Of a DNA stretch of 64,000 bases, positions 13,560-25,250 are shown one piece after another; position 1 is the first letter of the stretch, and every line of letters starts with the position of its first letter. Source of the stretch: Coenobita brevimanus. Lineage: Eukaryota > Arthropoda > Malacostraca > Decapoda > Coenobitidae. Below the pieces are notes generated by a model. That model worked only from the letters and a program-made list of their open reading frames with translations, ran no database searches and was not told the origin of the DNA. Position numbers and translations under genes: made by a program. Where the stretch lies: contig CM064653.1 of the NCBI GenBank assembly GCA_032717465.1, forward strand, positions 32,980,309-33,044,308. The letters run 5' to 3'.

Positions 13560-14310
13560 GCACTTTACCCTCCGTCTTGCCCTGCCACCTAAATCTTGGT
13601 TTGCCTCTTCTTCCACCTACCTTACGCCCTTGTATCATCTCAGTCAGTCTTTCCATTCTTTCCACACGATCGAACTGCCTTGACTGAAGTTCAATAATTT
13701 GTTTAGATACTTTTCTCCCTTTCTACCCCATTCCTTTCCATCCTTTTCCACTTTTCTTTAATCGCTTCTTTCCCCCCCCCCTCCTTATCCATTCCTCTAT
13801 TACACACACATTTTTATTCCATCTCTCTTCCCTCGTACTGTAACTTTTTCTCTCCCTACCTCCCATTCCCAGCCACCTCTCTGTCACCTTTATTCTCTTC
13901 CCCACCTCCCATCCCTACTTTTCTCCCCCTTTCCTTTCTGCTTTTCCTAATTCTTTATGTAACCTTCATTCCCACTATCTCTTCCCTTTCCTCACGCTCT
14001 CCTCCTCCGCTTCTTCACTATCCCTTTCCTCTGCCACCTTCAATCCCATTCCTCCCCCCCTCCCCTTCCCCTTACAAGCCCTTCCCTGCATCACCTTGCT
14101 TTCTTTTCCCTCATCTCTTCCCACCCTCTTTCCTCCCTTCCTTCCCTTCCTAGCCCCTCTCCCTGCTACCTATACTCTCATTCCCACCGCCCATCCATCC
14201 TTCTCGCCCTCCTCCTTTTCTTCCCTTTCCAGCCCTTCCCCCAACCACCTCCATTCCCATCCTCTCTCCCGTCCCTCCATCTCCTCCCCTCACTTTCGAC
14301 TTCAATAAAT
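13560..14310. repeat. Polypyrimidine-rich low-complexity tract in intron 4
   Basis: About 750 bp of C/T-rich sequence on the plus strand contains clusters of CCTTTCC, TTCCC and CCATCC. No exon is supported, and open frames here are compositional. Confidence 0.7.
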
Positions 14311-14984
14311 GAGCAACTTGTGTTGAGTCAGAACAAAGTTATCTGTTCCGGCCAAATAGAGATGTATAGAAGGTGAGCACGATATAATTTTCTCCCTCTC
14401 CTCCCTGGCGTGTTTTCCAGGGAGTATAGTTGCTGTGATACGAAAGTGCCCACATAAGCGAAAATCCACTGCTTATATCAGTTGAAAACACCATTGCAAA
14501 AATAACAGCAACTTAGGCACGCACATACACAAAGTTACAGGGTCACATACGTACACTCTAGCTTGCACACACGCATATGCACATATAATTATAGGCCAGC
14601 TTGTAAAATCTATCTGATACTTCCTTTCTTTTCCCTTGCTAGCCGTCAAACTGGATCATTTATGTTCCAGATTCCAGTTATGTCGCGTCTATGAATTTTT
14701 CCACTCTAAACGAAAAACAAAGCTAGCTGTGTTTGTATATATCTCATTTTAGATAAGGGTTTGGTAGTCTTTCCCCTGAGGACCAGCAGCTCTCCCACGC
14801 ACCAGTTTATGGGCGCCACTCACCTCACATTTCACCACGTTGGCACTAATACCGACCCATCTGCACTGAGATAATCCAGGACCCTCTCTTCCAGGTCTGT
14901 ACGATGGTATGAGAAGGGAGGTCCTATGATATGTTGGTGGCTCATACAGAAGAAATATGAGCACTGTTTTCATGAAATTCACGT

Positions 14985-15080
14985 CTTTATTTCCTGTCGT
15001 ATTTGGTTTTGAGCCCGTGATCTTGTGAGTATGAGATCACTCCTTTAACCACGTAACCAGCTCCTGCTTCAAATACCGGC
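14985..15080 (-). repeat. tRNA-derived SINE head fragment
   Basis: On the minus strand this reads as a tRNA-like head with a box A-like TGGTTACGTGGTTAAAGGAG, an anticodon-loop region TCTCATACTC similar to tRNA-Met, and a box B-like GGGCTCAAAACC. Mismatches in the stems argue against a functional tRNA, so I call it a degenerate SINE head. Confidence 0.45.
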
Positions 15081-15394
15081 GAGCCAGTTACGTTTGAACC
15101 TTCCATTAATTGACTGTTTTTCTCTGTGTTAGCCAGGTCTTTTATCACGTGAATGAGAGAACGCGTTACTAAATTTTTCCTTGCCAGTTCCGGTTGATTG
15201 CATTCATATTAGTAGTGCCTCCTAGTAGCGAAGGAGTTATTGGGTTAATGTAGGCTATATCTAATTCTCCCATTTGAAAAGCCACTCCGAAGACGAATAA
15301 AATTGTTTAAAGACATCGGTAATAAAGGTTTAAAAAGATGTGCTCAGGTTGAAGGGATCAAGAGATTTAGCAAAGTTCAGGGCGACGACGTAAC

Positions 15395-15590
15395 AACCCC
15401 CTCTACTCCTCCATCTAACTCGTCCACTCCTCCAAAGAATGTCCGCTCGTCTACAAAACTTCCACTCGCCCAAAAACTCGTCCACTCGTCTGTGAAATCC
15501 GTCCACAACCTTCGTCCACTCGTACACAGAATTAGTCCACTTCTCCACAAAACTCGTCCACCTGACTCATCTATTCGGTTAGATCCTCGA
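15395..15590. repeat. Degenerate minisatellite with CTCGTCCAC units
   Basis: About eight imperfect units of roughly 24-27 bp share the core CTCGTCCACTCGTC. Translation gives repetitive Ser/Thr/Pro/Lys text and is not taken as coding. Confidence 0.65.
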
Positions 15591-15685
15591 CGGCTATAAG
15601 TATACCTACCTTAAGGTCAGAGTGCAGAGACGAATGGCGTCCCCAAGTGTACAATTATCTGTAGAGTTTTGAGAGTGTGACCTAC

Positions 15686-15689
<4 letters not shown>

Positions 15690-15765
<76 letters not shown>

Positions 15766-15845
15766 TGAGTGAGTGAATGAGTGAGTGAGTGAGTGAGTGA
15801 GTGAGTGCGTGCATGCGTGCGTGCTTGCTTGCGTGCGTGCGTGCT
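15690..15845. repeat. Compound GT, GAGT and GTGC microsatellite
   Basis: About 74 bp of GT pass into GAGT tetramers (15763-15806) and then GTGC/TTGC tetramers. The register suggests stepwise evolution of one simple repeat into others. Confidence 0.9.
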
Positions 15846-16440
15846 AGGGAAGGAGGGAAGGGAGCTTAAAGATTAAAAAAAGAGAGAAAGAATGAAAGAA
15901 AAGGAAAAAGACAGAACAAATCTCGATACACAATTTTTAGGCCTGATGTGTGGCAGTGAACCAGAGTGCAGCGTGTGAGTGAAGTAATACACTTAATGCA
16001 GCTCTGTTCTCGGTATTGATATAAAGGACAGTGTTATTTTTTACAGGAATCTAGCTTTCTGTAGTAGAGACAATAGGTATTAAGTACAGAGTGACGGACT
16101 TTTTGAAAATGACCCTAAACGGTTTGGTACCCATGCCAACGCATATACTCATACACTTTTTCGCATCTGACCAGAGAAATGCATGTGATTTTAAGTATTT
16201 CGCTGTAATATTTACTTAAGAAATTTCAGTAGTGTTTTATTATAATATTTAGTGTTTTAATGTCAATAATATTTAATTGAATTTTCACTATAGAAAATTT
16301 TTGAATAATTAAAGATGGACATAGTACTGTACTGTATGTCTTTTTAAGCTGAAGTAAGCACAGAAAGTTAAGGGAATTAAGTAGCCTTGCGTACATAATT
16401 AGGAGTAGCCTAACCTTTGATTTTTCGAAAGTTAAAGTCC

Positions 16441-16515
16441 GTGACGTCTTGCATGACGTCATTCAGGCATCTTATAAAAGGCATCAGCCAGTCTGGCACT
16501 GGCTCCTACTGGCGC
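16441..16515 (+). promoter_or_regulatory. TATA/CRE promoter-like site inside intron 4
   Basis: The site holds a half-CRE TGACGTCT (16442-16449), a full CRE TGACGTCA (16454-16461) and TATAAAAG (16473-16480). A CAGT initiator-like motif sits 16 bp downstream of the TATA box (16489-16492), in GC-richer sequence that reaches GGCGCCGCGACGG. The layout resembles a plus-strand core promoter, antisense to the gene. No coding exon follows, and a degraded transposon promoter is equally possible. Confidence 0.35.
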
Positions 16516-17630
16516 CGCGACGGGGAGGGGGCGGGAGGGGGAAGAATGCAATAAAGAAAGAAGGTTAGAGGAAGGAAGGGAGGGAATAGAGAAGGGAAGG
16601 ATGGGGGGAAGGGAAAGACTGGATATGGGAAGAGATAAGAGAGGGAAGGGAGGCAACAGAGGAGGGAGACTGTAGGGAATGGATGGGTACTGGAAGGTGG
16701 CAGTTAAAGGAAGGAAGGAAAAGGCAAGGAAATGTATATACTCAGAATGTGAGGTATGAGGATAGGAGTTGAAAATTGCTGCATAAAAATGTGTCCGCCA
16801 CCTTCTGATGCTGATAAGTAATGGGTAACATTTTTAGATATTGATGGTACGCCATGTTGAGGGAGGGACAGTCAGCACTGAGGGTTGGAGGAAGAAGGAT
16901 GGTCATCACTGTAAGAGGGAATGGCTGCTCAGCATTTCGTACAGTAGTACTCTGTTGTCCGACTCTGGGCATATGCTTAACGCTCCGTTCCTTGAGGCCC
17001 AGCAGAGCTGTGTGCCGCACACCTTCACATATCACCTACATTTAATGTGGAAATTAAACTCTCATTGTAAAATTCTCTTTGCAGTTCTGTTTCTGAAACT
17101 TAGATACGCCAGCATTCAATATGGTATGTTAGGACAACCAAAAAATTGTGGTGGTAAGTGGCGGCAACGATCATCCACTCTTTTCTTCCTTAGCCTTTTC
17201 ATCCTTATCTGTCCGCTTTCCTCTTTCGATTTTTTCGTATCCTTCCTGTCATCATTTTTTCCTGTTTTTCTTTCCACTTCAGGTAGCTCTGCTCTGAATG
17301 TACATAATGGTTTGCTGTAACCCAGGAAGCCATTTATAACCCTGGGTGATAATCGTATAGCCAAATAGCGGGGTGATGTAAATCTTACTATGGAGCCTCT
17401 GTTAACTGGATGAAGAAATACAAATCCGACGTCCATCCGGGAACCAAACTTCCACAGTTCCCCGCGCCTTTCTGTGGTCAGGCACTGTCTGCCCCAAGGA
17501 AACATCGGCTCACTGCACTGGATAGCCCTGCAGGGGCGGTTGCTCGCCTCTTAATGGGTGTGTTTGGCCTGACAAACCAATGTAACTCAACAACAATAAC
17601 CAACTAGAGGGGCACTCGGTGGAGCGCATC

Positions 17631-17904
17631 TCTCCGACAAGGGCAACGTAATTTCCAAACCCCCCTTCATAATGGGTTAGGTCTTCTCGTCAATGATTAG
17701 GGTTTCGCAAAAAGTGTTTTCCGATCCAGAATCTGTGATACGATCCGGGTCGATCCCAAAAGTTAATCAATTGTTCCCTGGGACATGGGCTATCTACCCA
17801 CCAAATTTGATCCAAATCTCTCTTTTAGTTTTTGAGTAATCCTGCTAACAGACAAACAAACTAACACATAAAGAGGGATGAAAATATACTCTCCATGTCG
17901 GAGA
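17631..17904. mobile_element. MITE-like element with 9-bp terminal inverted repeats
   Basis: TCTCCGACA at 17631-17639 is the exact inverse of TGTCGGAGA at 17896-17904. The interior includes AGTTTTTGAGTAATCCTGCT followed by an ACAGACAAACAAAC-type stretch, a text style I associate with common dispersed invertebrate repeats. No coding capacity is seen. A non-LTR tail is an alternative reading. Confidence 0.45.
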
Positions 17905-17945
17905 GAAAAATACTTAATGCAATGGGTCTGGTACCCACTGAGCTT

Positions 17946-17946
<1 letters not shown>

Positions 17947-18007
<61 letters not shown>

Positions 18008-18010
18008 GTG
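17947..18010. repeat. GT microsatellite
   Basis: This is a GT tract of about 64 bp with one TTTG interruption, in intron 4. Confidence 0.9.
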
Positions 18011-18501
18011 CAAAATTTGGTTAATAAACTTTTGAATATTAGTCCTTCTATGGGGCTCATTTGGTCGTGTAATCAGACGCTCATGCATTGTGTTTCGTGA
18101 ACATGTCAGGGAGACTGTTAGTGTCAAGGCCGTAGTTCAAGCCAGTCGTGTTTCTGGACAACACTTGGTGGGTATATTTGTGTGTCTGTTATGCCTTAGC
18201 TGACCATAACAAATAATACTGATTTCTACGGGCTGGCCATTATACATGGAGTCCTTTTCCACTTTATCCCAGTACACTTGATCCAAGCACCGATTCATAT
18301 TCACCGATGTTCCATTTCACTTCTGTCGCTGTGTATCGCCACTTTTTTTTTTTTTTTAAGTCTACTTTATCCCTTCCCTTCTACTGTGTTGATGGCTAAT
18401 ACGCGTATCTCATGTTCCTCTTAATTTCCTCTTTTCATTTTTCCCATTGTATCATCCCTCTCTGTTCTTTCCAATTTTTACCTGTTCATATCCCTTCTCT
18501 T

Positions 18502-18504
<3 letters not shown>

Positions 18505-18570
<66 letters not shown>
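18505..18570. repeat. AC microsatellite close to the exon 4 donor
   Basis: About 65 bp of AC end roughly 45 bp downstream of the exon 4 donor in transcription sense, followed by a short GA/G-rich stretch. Confidence 0.9.
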
Positions 18571-18574
<4 letters not shown>

Positions 18575-18616
18575 AGAAAGAGAGAGAGGGGGGGGGTGGA
18601 GGAGTCACACACATAC

Positions 18617-18769
18617 CTTTTTAGCTAATACGAAGAGAGAGATGCCAAGCCCCAGCATAAGCAGACCCAGCACCAGGAAGGAGGGTCCAATCATCCTCAT
18701 CTGTGACACGCTGCTGAGACGCTCCGGCTCTTGTGCCTTGCCTTCACCTTCACCCTCGTCGTTCTTCTT
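18617..18769 (-). CDS. TMEM200-like gene, exon 4 (membrane helix 2)
   Basis: The donor AAAAAG|GTATGT at 18616 is clear. The acceptor GGCCGCAG ending at 18770 is weak in pyrimidines. The exon is 51 codons, phase 0 at both ends (residues 360-410): a Lys/Glu/Gly-rich linker, then QMRMIGPSFLVLGLL, a helix of about 22 residues with spaced glycines, and a basic end (AKK). MR(L/M)IGP before a Gly-rich helix is, from memory, the start of helix 2 in TMEM200 proteins. The helix itself is beyond reasonable doubt; the family assignment is not. Confidence 0.7.
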
Positions 18770-19680
18770 CTGCGGCCGTGGTGGCGATAGGTGTGCAGAG
18801 GCGAGACAAAAAATAAGAAAAAGATAAGCATTTTTTTTCTCTTTTCTTTTAATAAGTTTATGTTCCGATACGATTCGTTAAAAATTATCATTATTGGGAA
18901 AAACGAGAAAAGATGATATGTACCCAGTTTGGAAAATAGTTCTTCTAGTAACGCAACTTTCTTTTTCAAACAACGGAAACTGTTTTAAAGAAGACTGCTA
19001 TTCATATAAAAATGTCATACAAATGCAACAACCTCTCACATTTTTTTTAAATACATACCAGCACCGCTTTAGTTAGTTTAACGCTGACAGTAAATTTGAT
19101 GTGACCGTTTATCACTGCATTCTAGCTTATGACATACACCATCCTTTCCCAAGCAACCTTTCCATTCTTCATCCCTTCTACTTATTCTTTTTTTGTCACT
19201 GTACATTCTAATTTCGGAAACCCAGTATCTTTTCTACTGCTAGCCCTTCTGTTCCTCTCTCTTCAATATAGTTCTTAATTAGGCTGTCCATTATTATCTG
19301 TATCAATCGCTCTTCACCTCACTGTCACCATCACACCTATCATTACTACTGACACTCTAGTTACACCATCACCATCACTTCTATCACCGTCGCATTTACG
19401 CCCATCACTACTACTTGTACACACTTGCCACTGCCATTATCACCATCACAGTCACCATCATGTCTACCACTGTTGTTACTGTCTTCAGCACCTGTCACCA
19501 GTCACACATCAACCACCAACCACACCCCCTCCCACCTACCACACACCCTCCACCTAACATACACGCTTCACCTACCACACACCAAACACCTCCCACACAC
19601 CGAACATCTCAATATACCTCTTTCCCCGTACCCTAACATTCCCGCATGTCAGATACAGGTAACCATAGCAACCACTTCAT

Positions 19681-20005
19681 CGCGGTGGCTCAATCGGTAG
19701 AGTGGTGGCCTGCAGTCCTACAGGACCCAGGTTCAAATCCCCGCTGAGGCAGGAAACAGTTTAAGGATTTGAATTTCGTAAGAACAGACTTTACTGATCT
19801 ACCAGAAGACCCGCCGACATGTTATAAAAATACCCCCGCTAATACCAATACAGCCCTAGCATGTGTTCAATGTGGACGGTGGGTGTTAGCGCCGAAGTGG
19901 TGACATGTAGAGGTGTGTGGTATGTAGGAGGACTACTAGGCCTTGGGAGCAGGCTGAGAAGCCTATGTCCAGAGTCAGACACACACACCAACAAAAAAAA
20001 AAAAA
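19681..20005 (+). mobile_element. SINE family A, copy 1 (tRNA-Cys-like head, A tail)
   Basis: The head reads GGTGGCTCAATCGGTAGAG (box A), CTGCAGTCC (a GCA anticodon as in tRNA-Cys) and AGGTTCAAATCC (box B). The body is about 240 bp and ends AGAGTCAGACACAC, followed by an A run. Copies 2 to 4 at 23,240, 28,225 and 40,256 share the body, including CCCTAGCATGT and TGGACGGTGGGTGTTAGCG, so this is a dispersed SINE rather than a tRNA gene. Confidence 0.8.
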
Positions 20006-20300
20006 TCCATTCTTTTCATTCTTATTTCAGATTTAGATTCCTGGAGTTTTCTTAGGTGACAGCAGCAGTAACGACTCCAAGCATCTCTATCACCACTCAT
20101 CACTATTCTCCTCTGCCACTTCAAGCCGCCCTCCCTCATGTACTCCTCCATTCCATCTTTCCATTCGGTCTCGGTTTTCCCTATCCATTTCCCTCATCAG
20201 AACAACTACCATTTACAACCACAAATATTGATCATAACGCCAAAGCCACAGCCAACATCCCCCTGCCCCATATGCCAACTTTCCTTCTCCCCACCTTTAC

Positions 20301-20893
<593 letters not shown>

Positions 20894-21026
20894 ACTAGCC
20901 CTTTCTCTCACATCCATGCTCCTCTAATCAACACATAAAAATACAGTCTTATCTGTTCTCCTGCCCCTCCACACACACAGTCTGTCCTATACTTTCCTCT
21001 CTACTCTATCTGTGCCTCCTACTCAC

Positions 21027-21170
21027 CCCAACCGTGACGCTGTAGCTGACGTATGAGAGGATGACGCCGGCGAGCATGAAGAAGACGCCGAAGACGCAGA
21101 GAGTGACGTGGCAGTGGGAGGCCAGAGCCACACCTTGGATGCTTAGCCCGCCACCCTCTACCTTCTCAAC
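21027..21170 (-). CDS. TMEM200-like gene, exon 3 (membrane helix 1)
   Basis: The acceptor GGGTTACAG ends at 21171 and the consensus donor GGG|GTGAGT begins at 21026. The exon is 48 codons, phase 0 at both ends (residues 312-359). It starts VEKVEGGGLSIQGVALASHC and then forms a hydrophobic helix of about 24 residues (VTLCVFGVFFMLAGVILSYV) ending in polar Ser/Tyr/Thr. The helix pairs with that of exon 4, about 28 residues later, so the connecting loop is short and acidic/Gly-rich. Confidence 0.75.
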
Positions 21171-21932
21171 CTGTAACCCACACCAGCAGGATTAGGCTTA
21201 TTGGTGCTATTGTTACACAAGTTATTCCGCTTGGTCCCTATTTATCCATTAGTACAATTCCATCCTTAACCATCTCCACCTGACACACACACACACACAC
21301 ACACACACACCAGCAGGAGAAAGTCCTGCTGGTAGTATTGTCACTCGTGTAACTTCTCACCTTCGGAAATAGTAAGGGACCTAGCTGTAAATTAGACAGT
21401 TGCGATTTGTGTCCGAGGAGAACATTGGGACGATCATAGTTCATCTTGTGGTTATGATAATGGGAACGATTATTTTTGCACAAGGTAGTCGTTTGGATTC
21501 ACTCACCTGAAAGGAAACCAACGCAGCAAAGAGAAGTGCGTACACAGCATACTCCTACCACTTAAGTTAATATCAAGTTCACTGGCTTAATAAATTTGTC
21601 TCTTTAGGAAATGTTCCTCAAGATGAAGGATACTTTGTTTTTATTCTGTAGGTTTGCTTGCTGGATTGTATGGCCGGAATCTCGGTATACAGTTTGAGCC
21701 AGGAGGTTGAAGTTTAACATAGTGCTGACTGAACTCAATTTGTTTTCATGTTTTCAGAACTATTGTTGGAGACAGTCAGTGCATTACTAATTTCATATCC
21801 TCACCCGGTACTAAATGTGAAACTGCTGTTTGGATCAAAGTGATATAGAGGTTCCCTGTGGCAGGTGTTGTGATTTAATTTGGTTCTAAATACGAGGTCA
21901 GGGGCAGAGGCAACAAGTTTTAAACGCATCAC

Positions 21933-21942
21933 ATTATTATTA

Positions 21943-21989
<47 letters not shown>
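21933..21989. repeat. TTA trinucleotide microsatellite
   Basis: About 57 bp of ATT/TTA triplets lie in intron 2. Similar tracts occur at 27,776-27,806 and 62,990-63,070. Confidence 0.9.
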
Positions 21990-21994
<5 letters not shown>

Positions 21995-22537
21995 TGTTAT
22001 ATACTTTAAAACATTACGGCCTACATGGGTTTTACTATTACTGAGTGGTATTGATATTAGTGTAAGTTCTATCGTACTAGAAGCAATAGTTGATTTGGTG
22101 AGAGAAGGTTCACGGCAATAAATTTTTGAGAAACGACGCAACATTTACCTTCAATTTCTCCTTTGAGCGTGAACAAGAAAAATGTTATAAGCTTACTTCG
22201 TTTCCTGCAGCTTTGAAATTTTCTCCTTCAAACGCGGTAGAAATATTAACTTTCCTCGTTGTAAAAAAAAAAAAAAAAATCCTCGAAGGAAAGGAAATAC
22301 TGTAAATCGCAAAGGCTCAGGTTTTCATGAAGATTATTCCCTATGACATCCTCTGACATCTATATCATTAGTAACTAGAATTGGATAATATATGTAGAGA
22401 ACAAGATATTTTGAGATTGTAATGAGGCCAGAGATGGTGAAGAAAGCTAGCATAAATGGCAAACGAAAGAGAGAGAGAGAGAGAGCTTTGTGACAGAATT
22501 AAAGAAGCATACAGTATACAAAGACGGAAAGGAAAAA

Positions 22538-22744
22538 AAAATAATAATAATAATTTGGTTTTACGCCAGGTATCCCCGAAGGGCTAAGGCGTTGCCCCTG
22601 GGTAGAGGACTTTTGGGCTGGAGCGTGTAGCATTTTATGACCGGATGCCCTTCCTGATGTCTACCAATGACCTTTGGGTGGATTCGATCCTCCGACCCTT
22701 CGGTCAGTGCGGAGCGCTCTAACGCACTGAGCTATGGCTGCTAT
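22538..22744 (-). mobile_element. tRNA-derived SINE with 12-bp target duplication
   Basis: The flanking direct repeat GGAAAGGAAAAA is exact at 22526-22537 and 22745-22756. On the minus strand the element begins AGCAGCCATAGCTCAGTGCG (box A), carries a GCA-containing anticodon loop and GGATCGAATCC (box B), then a body with CAGGAAGGGCATCCGGTCAT, and ends in an ATT triplet tail. Target duplication, polymerase III boxes and tail make it a bona fide insertion. The GGGCATCCGG core is, from memory, shared by several invertebrate SINE or RTE tails. Confidence 0.85.
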
Positions 22745-23239
22745 GGAAAGGAAAAACTCTCGACATATACGTAACTAGGTAAAGAAGAAACAGATAATTA
22801 CCAGAGTAGATTGAAATGGCAGACATTGACAAACGGGAATATAAATTTTATCAAAAGAAGAAAAAGCACCAGCATACTAATGTAAGCTATACGGACAGAC
22901 GGGCAGCCAGACAGACACAAATAGACACTGACAGACATAAGTATATAGATATAGATAGACAGACAAAAAAGATAGCTATATAATCAGACAGATGAATACA
23001 AACAGAGGTCATCAGTTCCCCTGTCGCAAATCGTTAGTGACTGGATCCACAGTAGAGGCTGCCTGGAGCCTGTGGACATACACAGACAGACAGACACATA
23101 GGGCATATTATTGTCGGTTAAGGAGGTCCTTTAACAAGCCACCTTTCCTTTACTTTTTTTATTTCTGCCTATGGGCCATTAGCAGTCTCCTTTATGTTAT
23201 TTATGCAATCTGAGTCATAAATGACGTGCAATGTAGGGG

Positions 23240-23586
23240 GAGGCGGTGGCTCAATCGGTAGAGAGGTGGCCTGCAGTCCTTACGGACCCAGGTTCGAATC
23301 CCGGCTGGGGCAGGGAACAGTTTAAGGATTTGAATTTCATTAAATCAGGCTTTACTGATCTACCAGAAGACTCGCCGACATGTCGTAAAAATACCCCCGC
23401 TAATACCAATACACCAGTCCTGTATGAGACAGCCCTAGCATGTATTCAATATGGACGGTGGGTGTTAGCGCCGAAGTGGTGACATGTAGAGGTGTATGGT
23501 ATGTAGGAGGACTGCTGGGCCTTGACAGCTGGCTGTGAAGCCTATGCCCAGAGTCGGACACATAAAAAAAAAAAAAAAAAAAAAAA
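23240..23586 (+). mobile_element. SINE family A, copy 2 (full length, A23 tail)
   Basis: The head is GGCGGTGGCTCAATCGGTAG with box B GGTTCGAATCC. The body matches copy 1 but has an extra AGTCCTGTATGAGA block near 23,407. The end is AGAGTCGGACACAT with a 23-base A tail. It is the best preserved of the four copies and lies in intron 2, about 200 bp from the exon 2 donor. Confidence 0.85.
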
Positions 23587-23790
23587 CTTGCAGTATGGAA
23601 GATAAGTCGTTTAAGAAAAAAAGCTGGAAAACCTCCTAAGCCCATGACAATACGATCAATAGACACAGACAGAGAGACTCATTTAGACAGAGACACAGAT
23701 AAATAGATAGGTAGATAGATAGATAGGTAGGTAGGCAGGTTGAACAGGTAGATAAACAGACGGACAAAGCTCATCATCCTCCCTCCTTAC

Positions 23791-24048
23791 CTGCAGCTTC
23801 TCAATAAACAGGTCTGCAGTGGATGGCCGCCTGGAGCTGTTGGTATCGGGGACGGAGAGGTACGACACGCTGGTCACTTCCACGGGTGAAGAGAGCTTCC
23901 GTCCACCCCCCCCTCCTAACAACAGTCCTCCGCCCCCATCCTGCTGCCCCCCGCCGCCCTCTGCTGCACCCCCCTCGATTGGTATTTCCACGGACGCCTC
24001 TCCTTCTCCTTGGGCGTCCTGAGACTTGTGCTGGGTGGTGGCGCGGAG
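23791..24048 (-). CDS. TMEM200-like gene, exon 2
   Basis: The acceptor CTCCTCAACAG ends at 24049 and the donor CTGCAG|GTAAGG begins at 23790. The exon is 258 bases, 86 codons, phase 0 at both ends (residues 226-311). The product starts LRATTQHKSQDAQGEGEASV, passes through a Gly-rich run (including six residues of GGGGG type) and ends TADLFIEKLQ. It is polar and lies before membrane helix 1. The frame continues in phase into exon 3. Confidence 0.7.
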
Positions 24049-24485
24049 CTGTTGAGGAGAAGAGGAGGAGAATGTACTCTGTTTACTTTAACTTGGCCTA
24101 AATTTGCCGTCTCTCTCATCATGAACGCTGAGCTGTAGCAAGAAATTAGTACCTGAACATAGTGCAGGACATGAAGGAGTGCTCTGAAAACGGTGGAGAG
24201 GTAGGATGCTGCCACTGAGCTACGGAAAATTAGCTGCAAAAGGAGTATAGACTCCCCCAGTTTAAGGCAGCCATAGTTTAATCATAATATACCGTGATAG
24301 TACAGCTGAGGTATGTTATTCCGTCTACAATCAACTGAGGGAAGTTTTTGCAGTTACAGGGATTGATTCTGACTTTATTTTTGCCTTGGATTAACTTCCG
24401 TCTTTCATTCAGACTAACACAAACTATTTTATTTAGCTGAAGGGGAATGTTGCAGTCGAAGGGCTAAGGGAGACGAGTTATTTGA

Positions 24486-24720
24486 CTTTAGTGGGACGAA
24501 CAGCTTGGTTTGAAAAGGACGAGTTGCTTGGCTTTAGGAGGACGAGTTGGTTGGTCTGACGGGGACAAGCTGGTTAGTATGAGAGGGACGAGTTGGTCGG
24601 TATGAGGGGGAAGAGTTTGTTGGTTTGAGGGGGACGAGTTTGTTTGAGGGGGATGAGTTGGTTCGTTTTAAGGGAACAAATTGGTTGGTTTGAGGAGGGC
24701 GAGTAGGTTGGTAGGAAAGA
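24486..24720. repeat. Minisatellite with GACGAGTTGGTT units in intron 1
   Basis: About eight degenerate units of roughly 25-30 bp share GACGAGTTGGTTGGTTTGAG. A minus-strand frame reading PTRPSHTNQLVP-like repeats is a product of the tandem array, not a gene. Confidence 0.75.
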
Positions 24721-25074
24721 GAATAGATAGATAACCCTTTCATGTTTGGAACACGTTTAGTATTCTGTTCCAGCTTACGCCTGACGATTCTGTGCAGCTG
24801 AACGTCCGTCACAGGAGCCAGAGAGTATTAAAGACGGAATAGGTAGTATTTTTGCGGCTGGAAGTTATGGCAGGTCTAAGTGGAGAAGTTGATTTGATAA
24901 TGTTTAAATAATGCCTCGTCTGACGTAAGCTGCATATGTTTACCCTTTACCGACATACTTAATTCAACGAGAAGGGAATGTCAGTAGTGTGTCCAATATT
25001 GATGTTTAATTTTTCACTCCAAGCAATCTCCCTTAAACACTTCGATTCGGTGACTGATTATTATTTTTTTTTAA

Positions 25075-25250
25075 TTCTTATTCCTGCCAGATTAATTTAT
25101 TCACCTTAGAGAACTCGAGTAGTAAAAAAGTTAATGAAGGTTGTATCAAATTTCTCCAGTTCGAAAAGTCTCTCCTACAGGTAAATTGAAGAGAATAGTC
25201 TGGAGGTAGCAAGGATAGACTAAAAAATATATGTTTCTGGATTTATGGGG
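25075..25250. repeat. Palindromic repeat family P, copy in intron 1
   Basis: The copy contains GTTAATGAAGGTTGTATC, CAGTTCGAAAAGTCTCTCC and GTCTGGAGGTAGCAAGGATA, the same ordered motifs as other family copies. A further degenerate copy follows at 25,310-25,410. Confidence 0.6.

Noticed and set aside
19681..19752. Possible functional tRNA-Cys gene
   Set aside because: Stem mismatches, and the same head with the same 240-bp body at other loci, show a SINE.
24534..24812. Minus-strand 92-codon frame with PTRPSHTNQLVP repeats
   Set aside because: It is the translation of a degenerate minisatellite and has no splice sites.
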